In this document: positions 42,449-50,415 of the stretch, piece after piece | How the letters are laid out: every line of letters starts with the position of its first letter | How positions within the stretch are numbered: the stretch's first letter is position 1 | NCBI GenBank assembly: GCA_963797265.1 | Contig: CAWCOY010000002.1 | Location: 434,001 to 498,000 of the forward strand | DNA: 64,000 bases | Direction: 5' to 3' | Source of the DNA: DASUPK01 sp963797265 | Lineage (GTDB): Bacteria > Actinomycetota > Thermoleophilia > Solirubrobacterales > 70-9 | Program-made: the position numbers and the translations under genes | Notes under the pieces: generated by a model | What the model was told of the DNA's origin: nothing | What the model saw: only the letters and a program-made list of their open reading frames with translations | Databases searched by the model: none

Positions 42449-42492
42449 ATTTATTCCGCGGGTCCGGAACGGATTCATCTCACGGAATAAAT
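42449..42492. promoter_or_regulatory. Inverted repeat in the divergent promoter region of the NAT protein and the anti-sigma operon
   Basis: ATTTATTCCG (42449-42458) and CGGAATAAAT (42483-42492) form a perfect 10-base inverted repeat with a 24-base spacer. It sits 50 bases upstream of the leftward gene and 33 bases upstream of the anti-sigma gene. It could be a pair of symmetrical promoter elements or a regulator site. The flank GGACGGGGACAATCCG also resembles ends of dispersed REP-type repeats, so a mobile-repeat origin is an alternative. Confidence 0.5.
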
Positions 42493-42524
42493 CGGCCGCT
42501 CGCGCGTCTTCTCAGGTGGCACGC

Positions 42525-43307
42525 ATGGATCGCGACCCCTCAACAAGGGAGCTTGACGAGCGCACCAGGCGCGACCTGGCGCAGCTCGCCGACGGCTCGC
42601 TGGGCGGCTACGACCGCGCGGAGCTCGAGGCGCGGCTCGGTGGATCCCCCAGCCTGCGCGCCGTCTTCGAGCGCCAGCGGGCCGGTGCCACGGCGCTCCG
42701 CGGGCTCAACCTGGAAGCGCCCGCGTCACTGAGGGCCCGGATCGCCGCCGAGGCCGCGACTTCGTCACGCGTCCGCCGACCGCGTCGCCTCGCACTCGCC
42801 GGTGCTCTGGCCGCGGTCGCCGCGGCGGCGCTGGCGGTGGTCCACGTCCTGCCGAGCGGCTCGGAAGCCCCAACTGTCCGGGAGGCTTCGCGGCTCGCAG
42901 AGCTTCCTCCTACAGGCGGAGTCGCGGTCGAACCGTCGAATCCGAAGCTGCTCGCCGCGAACGTCGAGGGCGTGCCGTTCCCGAACTGGTCGAAGCAGTT
43001 CGGCTGGCGGCAGGCGGGGATCCGCTCTGACCAATTAAAGGATCGGAACGCGCGGACCGTGCTCTACGAGCACGACGGCAAGCGGATCGCGTACACGATC
43101 GTCTCCGGCGACGGGATCGCGGCGCCGAGCGACGCGAGCACCACCAAGCGCAACGGCGTCACCCTGCATGCCCTGGGCGACCGGGGCCGCCGGGTCGTCA
43201 CCTGGTGGCGGAACGGCAGGACCTGTGTGCTCTCGGCGTCGAATGTGGGTGACCGCGAGCTGCTCAAGTTGGCGTCCTGGAAGGGCGACGGGGCGGTGCC
43301 GTTCTGA
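42525..43307 (+). CDS. Putative membrane anti-sigma factor
   Basis: The protein has 260 residues from ATG 42525 (MDRDPSTRELDERTRRDLAQ); the frame is open further upstream but crosses the inverted repeat. A cytosolic helical N-terminus of about 90 residues (LADGSLGGYDRAELEARLGG) resembles anti-sigma domains but lacks the HxxxCxxC zinc motif. One transmembrane helix follows (RRLALAGALAAVAAAALAVV), then an extracytoplasmic domain (FPNWSKQFGWRQAG, RNGVTLHALGDRGRRVVTWW). The ECF sigma gene starts 6 bases downstream. Anti-sigma before sigma is a less common order. The assignment is mainly from context and topology. Confidence 0.7.
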   Translation: MDRDPSTRELDERTRRDLAQLADGSLGGYDRAELEARLGGSPSLRAVFERQRAGATALRGLNLEAPASLRARIAAEAATSSRVRRPRRLALAGALAAVAAAALAVVHVLPSGSEAPTVREASRLAELPPTGGVAVEPSNPKLLAANVEGVPFPNWSKQFGWRQAGIRSDQLKDRNARTVLYEHDGKRIAYTIVSGDGIAAPSDASTTKRNGVTLHALGDRGRRVVTWWRNGRTCVLSASNVGDRELLKLASWKGDGAVPF

Positions 43308-43312
43308 CCGCC

Positions 43313-43825
43313 ATGCTCGTCCAAGGGGAGGGACGCCGGCTTGATCCCGAGACCGCAGGCGACCACATCGACACGCTCTTCCGGGCGGCGTGCGCGTTGT
43401 GCGGATCCCGCGACCTGGCCGAGGAGCTCGTTCAGGAGACGTACGTCAAGGTGCTCGCCCGGCCCCGGTTCCTGCGGCGCGACGATGACCTCGGATATCT
43501 GGTCAAGGCGTTGAGGAACACCTGGTACAGCCATCTCCGCGAGGAGCGAGTCCGGAGAGCGTCAACCGACTCGGGCGAGCAGGCCCCGGATGAGCTCGCG
43601 GCACGCACGTCCGCGGGCGATCCGGAATCCTCGCTCGAGGCTGGAGAGGTGCTCGACGCTCTCGCCGAGCTCCCACAGTCGTACCGGGAGGCCGTCACCG
43701 CCGTCGACGTCGCGGGCCTGAGCTACGCCGAGGCCGCCAAGGCGCTGGGGGTGCGGCAGGGGACGATCATGAGCCGGGTTTATCGGGGGCGCGAGCAGGT
43801 TGCTGAGGTGGTCGGGGCGGGCTGA
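43313..43825 (+). CDS. ECF-type RNA polymerase sigma factor (partner of the upstream anti-sigma)
   Basis: The protein has 170 residues. Region 2: HIDTLFRAACALCGSRDLAE, ELVQETYVKVLARP, LGYLVKALRNTWYSHLREER. Region 4: ALAELPQSYREAVTAVDVAG and the helix-turn-helix SYAEAAKALGVRQGTIMSRV YRGRE. The start ATG 43313 is 6 bases after the anti-sigma stop. The 3' end overlaps the convergent WecA-like gene by 59 bases, so the two transcripts are antisense to each other there. The divergent NAT-repeat surface protein is a candidate target. Confidence 0.88.
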   Translation: MLVQGEGRRLDPETAGDHIDTLFRAACALCGSRDLAEELVQETYVKVLARPRFLRRDDDLGYLVKALRNTWYSHLREERVRRASTDSGEQAPDELAARTSAGDPESSLEAGEVLDALAELPQSYREAVTAVDVAGLSYAEAAKALGVRQGTIMSRVYRGREQVAEVVGAG

Positions 43826-45122
43826 CCTCGTCCGCGCCGTCCGGCTCCACGGCCTCCATCTCCCCGGTGTCCGGGTCGATCGCCGTGAACTCGCCCGTCT
43901 CGGGATCGACCACCGCGAACGTCCCCGTCTCGATCTCGCGCATGACGCCCTCCTCCACCTCGGGGTCAACCGGCGCTTCCCCGATCTGGGCGAGCCCGAG
44001 CCGGCGGCGCCATTGCCTGTTCCGCACCTTGAGCAGCTTCAGGATCTCCAGGGCGGCGAGCAGGCGGAAGCTCGCGATGGCGGCGGCGAGCAGGCAGGCC
44101 GCCATGACCATGGTCCAGAGCGGGTCGAAGTTGCCGTGGTTGTCCGTGTAGGGGACGAAGCGGAGCGCCAGGGCCAGTCCGGCGAGGATCAGAGTCCAGC
44201 CGTAGAGGTAGGCGATCGTGCGCCGCTGGCTGAACCCGATCCGGGCCATCCGATGATGGAAGTGCTCGGTGTCGGCGCGGTAGATCGGCCTGCCGTATTT
44301 GACCCGCTTGGCGACGACGAAGCCCGTGTCGAGGATCGGGACGGCCAGGATTGCCAGAGGGAAGAAGAGGGCGACTACGGCGTTGGTCTTCAACGCGCCC
44401 TGGATCGTGATCACCGCCATCAGGTAGCCGAGAAGGTTCGACCCTGTGTCTCCCATGAAGCTGGTCGCGGGCGGGAAGCCGTGGCGCAGGAAGCCGAGCG
44501 AGGCGCCGGCGGTCACCGCCGCCAGCACGCCCGCCGCGTTGCGATCCAGCGAGAGTGCGATCACCGCGAGTGCAGCGGCCGAGATCAGGCAGACGCCTGC
44601 CGCCAGCCCATCGACGCCATCGATCAGGTTGATCACGTTCGCGACCGCCACGATGCCGAACACCGTCAGCAGCTGGCCGAGATCGACTGCCCCGATCCCG
44701 GGCGGGTCGAACAGCTGGACCGAGGCGGGATCGACACGGCCGAGGAACGGGAGCGTGAAGGTGTCGACGGTCACTCCGGAGGCGACCGGGATGATTGCCG
44801 CCGCGATCTGGCCGAGCAGCTTGAGTCCGGCTGGGAGGTCGACCAGGTCGTCGATCACGCCGACCGCCGTGATCACGATGGCGCCCGCCAGGATCGAGCG
44901 CGTCTCCTGGTCCCAGGGCAGGAAGATCGTGCCCCCGATCAGCACGGCCACCAGCACTGCGATCCCGCCGAGCTTCGGCGTCGGGACCTCGTGCAGGCTG
45001 CGCTCGTTGGGAACATCCATCGCCCCGATCCCGCGGGCCAGCGACTCCGTAGCGGGCACCAGCGCCCAGACCGCGGCGCCGGCGAAGATGAACCCGAAGA
45101 GGGCGTCGATGGTGTCTGGCAT
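43767..45122 (-). CDS. MraY/WecA-family glycosyl-1-phosphate transferase
   Basis: This is a 451-residue integral membrane enzyme with about ten to eleven helices. It should transfer a sugar 1-phosphate (typically GlcNAc-1-P) from UDP-sugar to undecaprenyl phosphate. Motifs: PTPKLGGIAVLVAVLIGG, VIDDLVDLPAGLKLLGQ (Asp-Asp metal site), VANVINLIDGVDGLAAGVCL (NxxNxxDGxDGL), SFMGDTGSNLLGYLMAV and the HxHH-type AEHFHHR-like DTEHFHHRMARIGF. The cytosolic C-terminus has a repeat (VVDPETGEFTAIDPDTGE) and a Pro-rich end. Placement before the atp operon is the conserved actinobacterial position of this gene. Its start overlaps asnB by one base. Confidence 0.9.
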   Translation of the reverse strand: MPDTIDALFGFIFAGAAVWALVPATESLARGIGAMDVPNERSLHEVPTPKLGGIAVLVAVLIGGTIFLPWDQETRSILAGAIVITAVGVIDDLVDLPAGLKLLGQIAAAIIPVASGVTVDTFTLPFLGRVDPASVQLFDPPGIGAVDLGQLLTVFGIVAVANVINLIDGVDGLAAGVCLISAAALAVIALSLDRNAAGVLAAVTAGASLGFLRHGFPPATSFMGDTGSNLLGYLMAVITIQGALKTNAVVALFFPLAILAVPILDTGFVVAKRVKYGRPIYRADTEHFHHRMARIGFSQRRTIAYLYGWTLILAGLALALRFVPYTDNHGNFDPLWTMVMAACLLAAAIASFRLLAALEILKLLKVRNRQWRRRLGLAQIGEAPVDPEVEEGVMREIETGTFAVVDPETGEFTAIDPDTGEMEAVEPDGADEVSPPRPPQQPARAPDKPGS

Positions 45123-47023
45123 CAGCCCGCCTCGCCCGTCACGGCCCCGGTCGATGCCGGCTCCCGGGCGTAGCGGTCGAACCAGAGCGTGAAGTTGAGC
45201 AGTCCCCAGATCTGCCGGCTCAGGTCCTCCCTGCCCGAAATGTGGTCGTCGAGCACGCGCGACACGGTCCCGGAGTCGAGATAACCCTGCCGCTCGATCG
45301 TGTCGGGCGAGAGGACATCACGGGCGAACGGACCGAGATCGCCCCGGAGCCAGGCCGCCACCGGGATCGAGAAGCCCCGCTTGCGGCCGCGGATGATCTC
45401 CTTTGGGAGCAGAGGAGCCGCGGCCCGGCGCAGTAGCCGCTTCTTCGAGAAGCCGCGCACCTTCTGCTTCGTCTCCAGGGCAAGCGCGAGCTCGGCGACG
45501 ACCGGGTCGAGGAAGGGCACGCGTGCCTCGAGCGAATGGGCCATGCTGGCGCGGTCGGTCTTCACCAGCAGGTCGTCGACCAGGTAGATGCCGAGGTCGA
45601 GGTCCTGCAGGCGCGCCAGCTCCGGGGCGCCCTCGGTCTCCACGTAGCGCGCCCGGTAGACGTCGAGCGGGTCGGTCGTCCGCGGCGAGCTCAGCAACGC
45701 GTCCTGCGCGTCAGCGGAGAAGATCTCTTTCCAGGCATGGTGACGCTCGACGGGCGGCAGATGCGCGCCGCGTACGAAGCGCTTCGCCTTGTAGTCGAAA
45801 CTAACCCTCCCCGAGGAGCTCGGCAGCCGCTCGACCAGGGGCCGCAGGAGCGGAGCCACCCTCCCCACCCGCGGGGCGAGCCGGTCCGCGACGTAGGTGT
45901 AGTAGCCGCCGAAGAGCTCGTCGCCGCCCTCGCCCGAGAGGACGACCTTGACGGTGTCCGCAGCGAGCTGCGACACCAGATATGTGGGCAGCGCCGACGA
46001 ATCTCCGAACGGTTCGTCGAATGCCTCGACCAAGCGGGGAAGCAGGTCGACGGCGTCCGGGCGCAGGACCAGCTCGTGGTGGTCGGTGCCGTAGCGCTTG
46101 GCCACCAGGCGGGCCATCTCGAGCTCGTCGAACGACTGCTCCTCGAACCCGATGGAGAAGGTGCTGACCTGGTATCCGCTCTCCCCCGCCGCGAGCGCCG
46201 TTAGGGCCGCCGAGTCGATGCCCCCCGAGAGCAGCACGCCGACGGGCACGTCGGAGACCAGGTGTGCGCGCACCGAATCCCGCAGCCGTCCTCGCAGCTC
46301 CTCGGCGAGCGCCTCGTCGCCCTCGGTGCGCACCTCATCGGCCGGAACCGGCGTGGGCCTGGCGTAGCGGTGCAGCTCGACCTCTCCCCCCTCGGCCACC
46401 AACACGTGGCCCGCCGGCAGCTTCCGTGCCTCGCTGAAGATCGTCAGCGGCGCCGGGATCGAGTTGAAGGCGAGGAAGGCCTCCAGCGCTTCCGGATCGA
46501 TCTCGCGCGAGAACCCGGGCTGGCGGAGGAGGGACTTGAGCTCGGAGGCGAAGGAGAGCTGACCCCCGGCGACGCGGTAATAGAGGGGCTTGATCCCGAA
46601 GCGGTCGCGCGCCAGGATCAGCCGGCCGCGGCGGGCATCCCAGATCGCGATCGCGAACATCCCGCGCAGCGCCTCCACGAACGCGGGGCCCCGATCCTCA
46701 TATTGGTGGACGAGTACCTCTGTGTCGCAGTGGGTGGAGAAGGTGTGACCCCGCCCGAGCAGGTCCTCCATGAGCTCGCGGTAGTTGTAGATCTCGCCGT
46801 TCTGGACCACCTGGATCCGGCCGTCCTCGTTGCCGATCGGCTGGTCGCCGCCGGCGAGGTCGATGATCGAGAGGCGGCGCATCGCCAGCCCGCAGGGGCC
46901 GTCGATCACGCTTCCGTCCGAGTCGGGGCCGCGGTGGACCAGCGTGTCGTTCATCGCGGCCAGGGCCGCAGGATCCGGGGAGGTGGCCCCGTCCAGGCTC
47001 ACGAGGCCGCATATCCCGCACAT
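45122..47023 (-). CDS. asnB: Asparagine synthetase (glutamine-hydrolysing)
   Basis: The protein has 633 residues. The N-terminal glutaminase domain starts MCGICGLVSLDG with the catalytic Cys2 and contains MRRLSIIDLAGGDQPIGNED and NGEIYNYRELMEDLLGRGH. The synthetase domain carries the pyrophosphate loop VPVGVLLSGGIDSAALTALA and VVLSGEGGDELFGGYYTYVA. The family makes Asn from Asp, ATP and Gln, but AsnB-like proteins near glycan genes may amidate sugars or peptides instead. Here it is sandwiched between a WecA-like transferase and a DUF3089 protein, near two glycan-assembly genes, so an envelope-related role is possible. Confidence 0.9.
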   Translation of the reverse strand: MCGICGLVSLDGATSPDPAALAAMNDTLVHRGPDSDGSVIDGPCGLAMRRLSIIDLAGGDQPIGNEDGRIQVVQNGEIYNYRELMEDLLGRGHTFSTHCDTEVLVHQYEDRGPAFVEALRGMFAIAIWDARRGRLILARDRFGIKPLYYRVAGGQLSFASELKSLLRQPGFSREIDPEALEAFLAFNSIPAPLTIFSEARKLPAGHVLVAEGGEVELHRYARPTPVPADEVRTEGDEALAEELRGRLRDSVRAHLVSDVPVGVLLSGGIDSAALTALAAGESGYQVSTFSIGFEEQSFDELEMARLVAKRYGTDHHELVLRPDAVDLLPRLVEAFDEPFGDSSALPTYLVSQLAADTVKVVLSGEGGDELFGGYYTYVADRLAPRVGRVAPLLRPLVERLPSSSGRVSFDYKAKRFVRGAHLPPVERHHAWKEIFSADAQDALLSSPRTTDPLDVYRARYVETEGAPELARLQDLDLGIYLVDDLLVKTDRASMAHSLEARVPFLDPVVAELALALETKQKVRGFSKKRLLRRAAAPLLPKEIIRGRKRGFSIPVAAWLRGDLGPFARDVLSPDTIERQGYLDSGTVSRVLDDHISGREDLSRQIWGLLNFTLWFDRYAREPASTGAVTGEAG

Positions 47024-47079
47024 GCGGGGAAGACTAGAGAGAGCCCGGGATCACTCGCGAGCGGGCGGGTACGGCTCGC

Positions 47080-48291
47080 CTAGTGCTTCTTCGTCTTCTT
47101 CGGCTTGGCGTTCGCCCTGAGCCAGGCCTTCGCCTCGACTGCGGTGTCGTCGGTGAGGTTGCCGAGCGCGATGTTGGCGTCGACCAGGTGCAGGCCCCAG
47201 GTCGCATCCGGCACCGGGTGCAGGGTCGGGGCACCTCCCACCGAGCTGATCTGCAGCACGTCCGCATCGTTTGACGAGTCGCAGGCGCCGGTGTAGGCCT
47301 GCGCCTGGAACCACGGCGTCGTCGCTCCGGTGGGTGTGGGCACGCCGACGAGCCCGGTCGCCAGGCCGATGGTCGTCCCGGGCGCGAATGGCTCGGTCGG
47401 GAACACTGAAGTCAGCAGCGCCGAGCCGCCGCGAAGCGCAGCCGGATTCGTGCAGAGCACGTCGCCGGTCGCCGGCAGATCGGGGACGAAGAGACTTGGA
47501 CGCCCGAACCTCGCGTCGGGCGGCACCGGGGCGTTGAAGGTCGAGAACGCGATCACGCAGCGGGACTGCTTCGCCTTGCGGCATGCGGGGATGTGCTTGA
47601 AGTCGCCGCCGACCGTGCCTCCCTCGCGCACGGTCACGTTGCCGCCGAGCAGGATCGCCGAGATCAGCTGCCTGCGCACCTTCTTCCTCGGATCGATCAC
47701 CTGGTGGATGAGCTCGCGAAGCACGAAGCTGCCCTGGGAGTGCCCGATCAGAACCACGCCGCGTCCCTGGTTGTACTTGCGCAGATAGGTCTTCCAGGCG
47801 GCGAGCACGTCGTTGTACGCGATCAAGCGCGCCTCCGGCGGGATCGTGCCGGTCGTGTTGATCGACTGCAAGGTCAACTGGCGGTACATCGGCGCGAAAA
47901 CGCGGCAATGGAGGCTGTAGCGGGCGGCCTGGTAGAGAGCGATCGAACGCTCCTCCGGATCGATCGAGAGGTCCGAGTTGACGCTCTTGTCGTCGCTGAC
48001 GGTCGGATAGACGTAGAAGCAGTCGAACTTCCGCTTGCGATCCGGCTTGGGCGTCGTGGTGCCGATTGCCTGACCGGTGGGTGAGATCACGGTCGTCGCG
48101 AAGCCGGGCTCGCACGGGTTGTTCGGGATCCCCGGCTTGCACAGCCAGGTCGTCGTGTCCTTCACATGCCGCTTGGGCTTGTGCTTCGCGGCGAACGCCG
48201 AGGGCGCGAGCAGGCAGCAGAGGGCGAGCGCGAGCCCGATCGCCGAGCCAACCCTACGGGAAAACCGAATCCCCTCCTCCATGGCCGGCAC
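47080..48291 (-). CDS. Secreted DUF3089 lipase-like protein
   Basis: The protein has 403 residues with a signal peptide (SRRVGSAIGLALALCCLLAP) and a basic Lys-rich start to the mature chain (AKHKPKRHVKD). The alpha/beta-hydrolase nucleophile elbow is VVLIGHSQGSFVLRELIHQV (GHSQG). FDCFYVYPTVSDDKSVNSDL near residue 90 and AARYSLHCRVFAPMYRQLTL are typical of DUF3089. The catalytic His is probably the one in GLHLVDANIALGNL. The protein ends in AKPKKTKKH. Substrate is unknown; DUF3089 proteins are predicted extracellular esterases. The start is a GTG with an alternative ATG three codons later. Confidence 0.8.
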   Translation of the reverse strand: MPAMEEGIRFSRRVGSAIGLALALCCLLAPSAFAAKHKPKRHVKDTTTWLCKPGIPNNPCEPGFATTVISPTGQAIGTTTPKPDRKRKFDCFYVYPTVSDDKSVNSDLSIDPEERSIALYQAARYSLHCRVFAPMYRQLTLQSINTTGTIPPEARLIAYNDVLAAWKTYLRKYNQGRGVVLIGHSQGSFVLRELIHQVIDPRKKVRRQLISAILLGGNVTVREGGTVGGDFKHIPACRKAKQSRCVIAFSTFNAPVPPDARFGRPSLFVPDLPATGDVLCTNPAALRGGSALLTSVFPTEPFAPGTTIGLATGLVGVPTPTGATTPWFQAQAYTGACDSSNDADVLQISSVGGAPTLHPVPDATWGLHLVDANIALGNLTDDTAVEAKAWLRANAKPKKTKKH

Positions 48292-48347
48292 AGCCTATTA
48301 CACGGTTGATACACGCGGCAGGCTGTGTCCCACTTCCGGGCGGAGCT

Positions 48348-48392
48348 CTAGCGGTCGCGGCCGCTAACAGCCAACCGGATGATCCTCGAGGC
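48348..48392 (-). pseudogene. Duplicated 3' end of a sugar transferase gene
   Basis: On the minus strand this stretch reads ASRIIRLAVSGRDR-stop, almost the same as the C-terminus of the sugar transferase 48662-49390 (MARIIRLTISGRNR-stop). The DNA similarity covers about 45 bases including CAACCGGATGATCCTCG. Family A element A2 lies between the two copies. It is a remnant of a duplicated or older copy of the gene. Confidence 0.7.
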
Positions 48393-48405
48393 CCCCCGGG
48401 CCCCA

Positions 48406-48617
48406 GGGGTCAGGTCTTGCATTACGACAATCCCCAGGGGGTCAGGTCTTGCAATACGACATGACCGGCCGGGTCAGTGCCTGAGTGGCGACTTTGGATT
48501 GCACTCGCGGGTCAGGTCTTCGACTACGAGATTGCGCGCGGATAAGGCTCCGCGTGGCTAGTGTTGGATTGCAAGACCTGACCCCAGATTCGATGTTGGA
48601 TTGCAAGACCTGACCCC
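48406..48617 (-). repeat. Family A long repeat element, copy A2
   Basis: Units GGGGTCAGGTCTTGCA at 48406-48421 and 48438-48453, a degenerate unit near 48508-48522, and inverted units at 48570-48585 and 48602-48617. The whole is the reverse complement of A1 (4225-4469), sharing the internal landmarks CTAGCCACGCGG, CGCAATCTCGTAGTCGAAGA and CCGGCCGGTCAT. It lacks the third right-hand unit of A1. It has no ORF and occupies the gap between the sugar transferase gene and its duplicated 3' fragment. Confidence 0.88.
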
Positions 48618-48661
48618 CTGGTCCCTTGGTCGGCTCGAGAGGTGGCAGGTGAACCCGTCGC

Positions 48662-49390
48662 CTAGCGGTTTCGTCCGCTGATCGTCAACCGGATGATCCT
48701 CGCCATGGTCGCGCCGAGCACCCGGAGATAGAGGCGGATCGAGCGGTCCGCGATGTACTCGAGGTCGTGGATCAGCTTGTCCTCCCAGGAGTCCTCGCGG
48801 GTGATCCTGGTCTGGGCGAAGCCGGTGACGCCCGGCCGGACCACGAGGCGCTGCCAGTACTGCGGGACCTCCTCCACCAACCGGTAGAAGAAGGCGGGTC
48901 TCACCGGTCGCGGGCCGACCATGCTCATGTCTCCCCGGATCACGTTGAAGAGCTGCGGAACCTCGTCGATGTGGGTCAAGCGCGCGGCCTTGCCGACCAG
49001 GGTGACCTCCTCCTCGGTGCGGCGGCTGAGCTCCTCGCCGTAGAGGTTGCCGAGTCGCTCCTCCGCCCCCCGCCTGAGCGTGCGCAGCTTGTACATGGTG
49101 AAGATGCGGCCGGCCCGGCCAACCCGCTCGCCGCGGTAGAGCACCGGCGTCCCCGAGGTCAGCAGGGTCGCGAGGGCGAGCAGGCCGAGGATCGGCGAGA
49201 GCAGGAGGAGCGCGGTGCCGGCGATGATCAAGTCGAGGCCCCGGAGGGCGACGTCCACCCTACGCGGCGCAAAGGCCTCCGATGCCATCACGGAGTACTG
49301 CTCGGCCAGCGACAGGCCGTCCTGCCCAGACTCCGGCGAGGTGGACGCCACGGTCTCGCTCCTCGCGGGCGCCCTCGCCGGGGCGCTCAC
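48662..49390 (-). CDS. Undecaprenyl-phosphate sugar-1-phosphate transferase (WcaJ/PglC-like)
   Basis: This 242-residue bacterial sugar transferase belongs to the monotopic phosphoglycosyl transferase group. A single hydrophobic re-entrant segment (LDLIIAGTALLLLSPILGLL) follows a disordered N-terminus, then the catalytic region VLYRGERVGRAGRIFTMYKL RT, RLTHIDEVPQLFNVIRGDMS (Asp-Glu pair), MVGPRPVRPAFF and RPGVTGFAQ. It loads the first sugar on the lipid carrier for glycopolymer synthesis. It overlaps the DUF354 gene by 4 bases. A second copy of its last 14 codons lies beyond repeat A2. Confidence 0.9.
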   Translation of the reverse strand: MSAPARAPARSETVASTSPESGQDGLSLAEQYSVMASEAFAPRRVDVALRGLDLIIAGTALLLLSPILGLLALATLLTSGTPVLYRGERVGRAGRIFTMYKLRTLRRGAEERLGNLYGEELSRRTEEEVTLVGKAARLTHIDEVPQLFNVIRGDMSMVGPRPVRPAFFYRLVEEVPQYWQRLVVRPGVTGFAQTRITREDSWEDKLIHDLEYIADRSIRLYLRVLGATMARIIRLTISGRNR

Positions 49391-50409
49391 GCCGAGGCCT
49401 CCGGCTCGGCCGCGCCCAGCATCAGGTCGACGAGCAGCTCCGGGTCGCGCCTGACCCGCTCGCCCTGGCTGGTCTTCTTCTCCAGCTCGAGCGCGCGAGG
49501 GTCGGTGAGCGGCCGAAGCCGGTTGGAGCGAATCAGCGCCTCATCGACTCCGCCCAGGCGCCCGCCATATGTCGTGTAGACGGGAGTGCCCAACGCGACG
49601 GCCTCGCGGTTCATCGTCCCCCCCGCCGAGACGACGAGATCGGCGAGGGCAACCAGACTCTGTGCCTCCACTGCGTGATCCGGGACGATCAGGGACGGCA
49701 GGGCGAGCTCCTTGACGTAGTTCCGCTGCTCCTCGGTCCGGGGCAACACGACCGCCTGGACGCCGGGCTCAGAGCCTACTCGCGCGAGCACCTGCGGAAA
49801 GAGTGGATTCGAGCGGCGGTGATAGAGCGAGACGTCGGGGGGCGGGCGAACCACGACGACGACGCGCTCGGTGTCGACCCCGAGCTTCTCGAGAGCCTGC
49901 TCGTCGACCTCGAAGTCCGAGAGGTAGTACTCCTCTTTGATCCCGGGGTACTCAAAGAGCTTCTCGGGGGTCACGCCGAACCGCTTGAGCCGCTCGGGCG
50001 GAACGGAGTCCGGGAAGATCACGCGCTTCGCGAGGCGGCAGCCGACGTGGTGCTGCGCGACCGCGAATTCGTAGTCGTGCATGTTCGCCTCGGGTATGCC
50101 GAGCATCCTGGAAGCGATGGCGATGTCGTTGGAGCCGTGAGCGATCGCCAGGTCGAAGCCCTTGTCCTTGCCGAAGCGGCGCATGCCGGTAGTGCGCTGG
50201 ATGAGCCGAATCAGCTTGCTCACCCGAGAGGCGCCGCCGTGCTGACCGATGAGCGTGTAGTCCATCCCGTGCAGCTCGAGGAGCTCGAGCGTCTGCGTGT
50301 ACACGCGGGCGGTGATCAGTACCTCGTGACCCTGTGCCCGCAGGCGCTCGATGATCGGCCGGAGCACGAGGACATGCGCCGGCCCGCTCATGTCGGCCCA
50401 GATCTTCAA
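49387..50409 (-). CDS. DUF354 protein, putative glycosyltransferase-like
   Basis: The protein has 340 residues with a two-domain layout like GT-B glycosyltransferases. It starts MKIWADMSGPAHVLVLRPII; other segments are IAHGSNDIAIASRMLGIPEA, PGIKEEYYLSDFEVDEQALE, VVVVVRPPPDVSLYHRRSNP, and near the C-terminus LADLVVSAGGTMNREAVALG TPVYTTYGG, the likely nucleotide-sugar site. DUF354 genes usually lie in surface polysaccharide clusters, as here: it overlaps the sugar transferase start by 4 bases. The reaction is not known. Confidence 0.82.
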   Translation of the reverse strand: MKIWADMSGPAHVLVLRPIIERLRAQGHEVLITARVYTQTLELLELHGMDYTLIGQHGGASRVSKLIRLIQRTTGMRRFGKDKGFDLAIAHGSNDIAIASRMLGIPEANMHDYEFAVAQHHVGCRLAKRVIFPDSVPPERLKRFGVTPEKLFEYPGIKEEYYLSDFEVDEQALEKLGVDTERVVVVVRPPPDVSLYHRRSNPLFPQVLARVGSEPGVQAVVLPRTEEQRNYVKELALPSLIVPDHAVEAQSLVALADLVVSAGGTMNREAVALGTPVYTTYGGRLGGVDEALIRSNRLRPLTDPRALELEKKTSQGERVRRDPELLVDLMLGAAEPEASA

Positions 50410-50415
50410 GCGGCC

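Noticed and set aside
48406..48617. Element A2 as a complete insertion sequence
   Set aside because: Too short and has no transposase frame on either strand.
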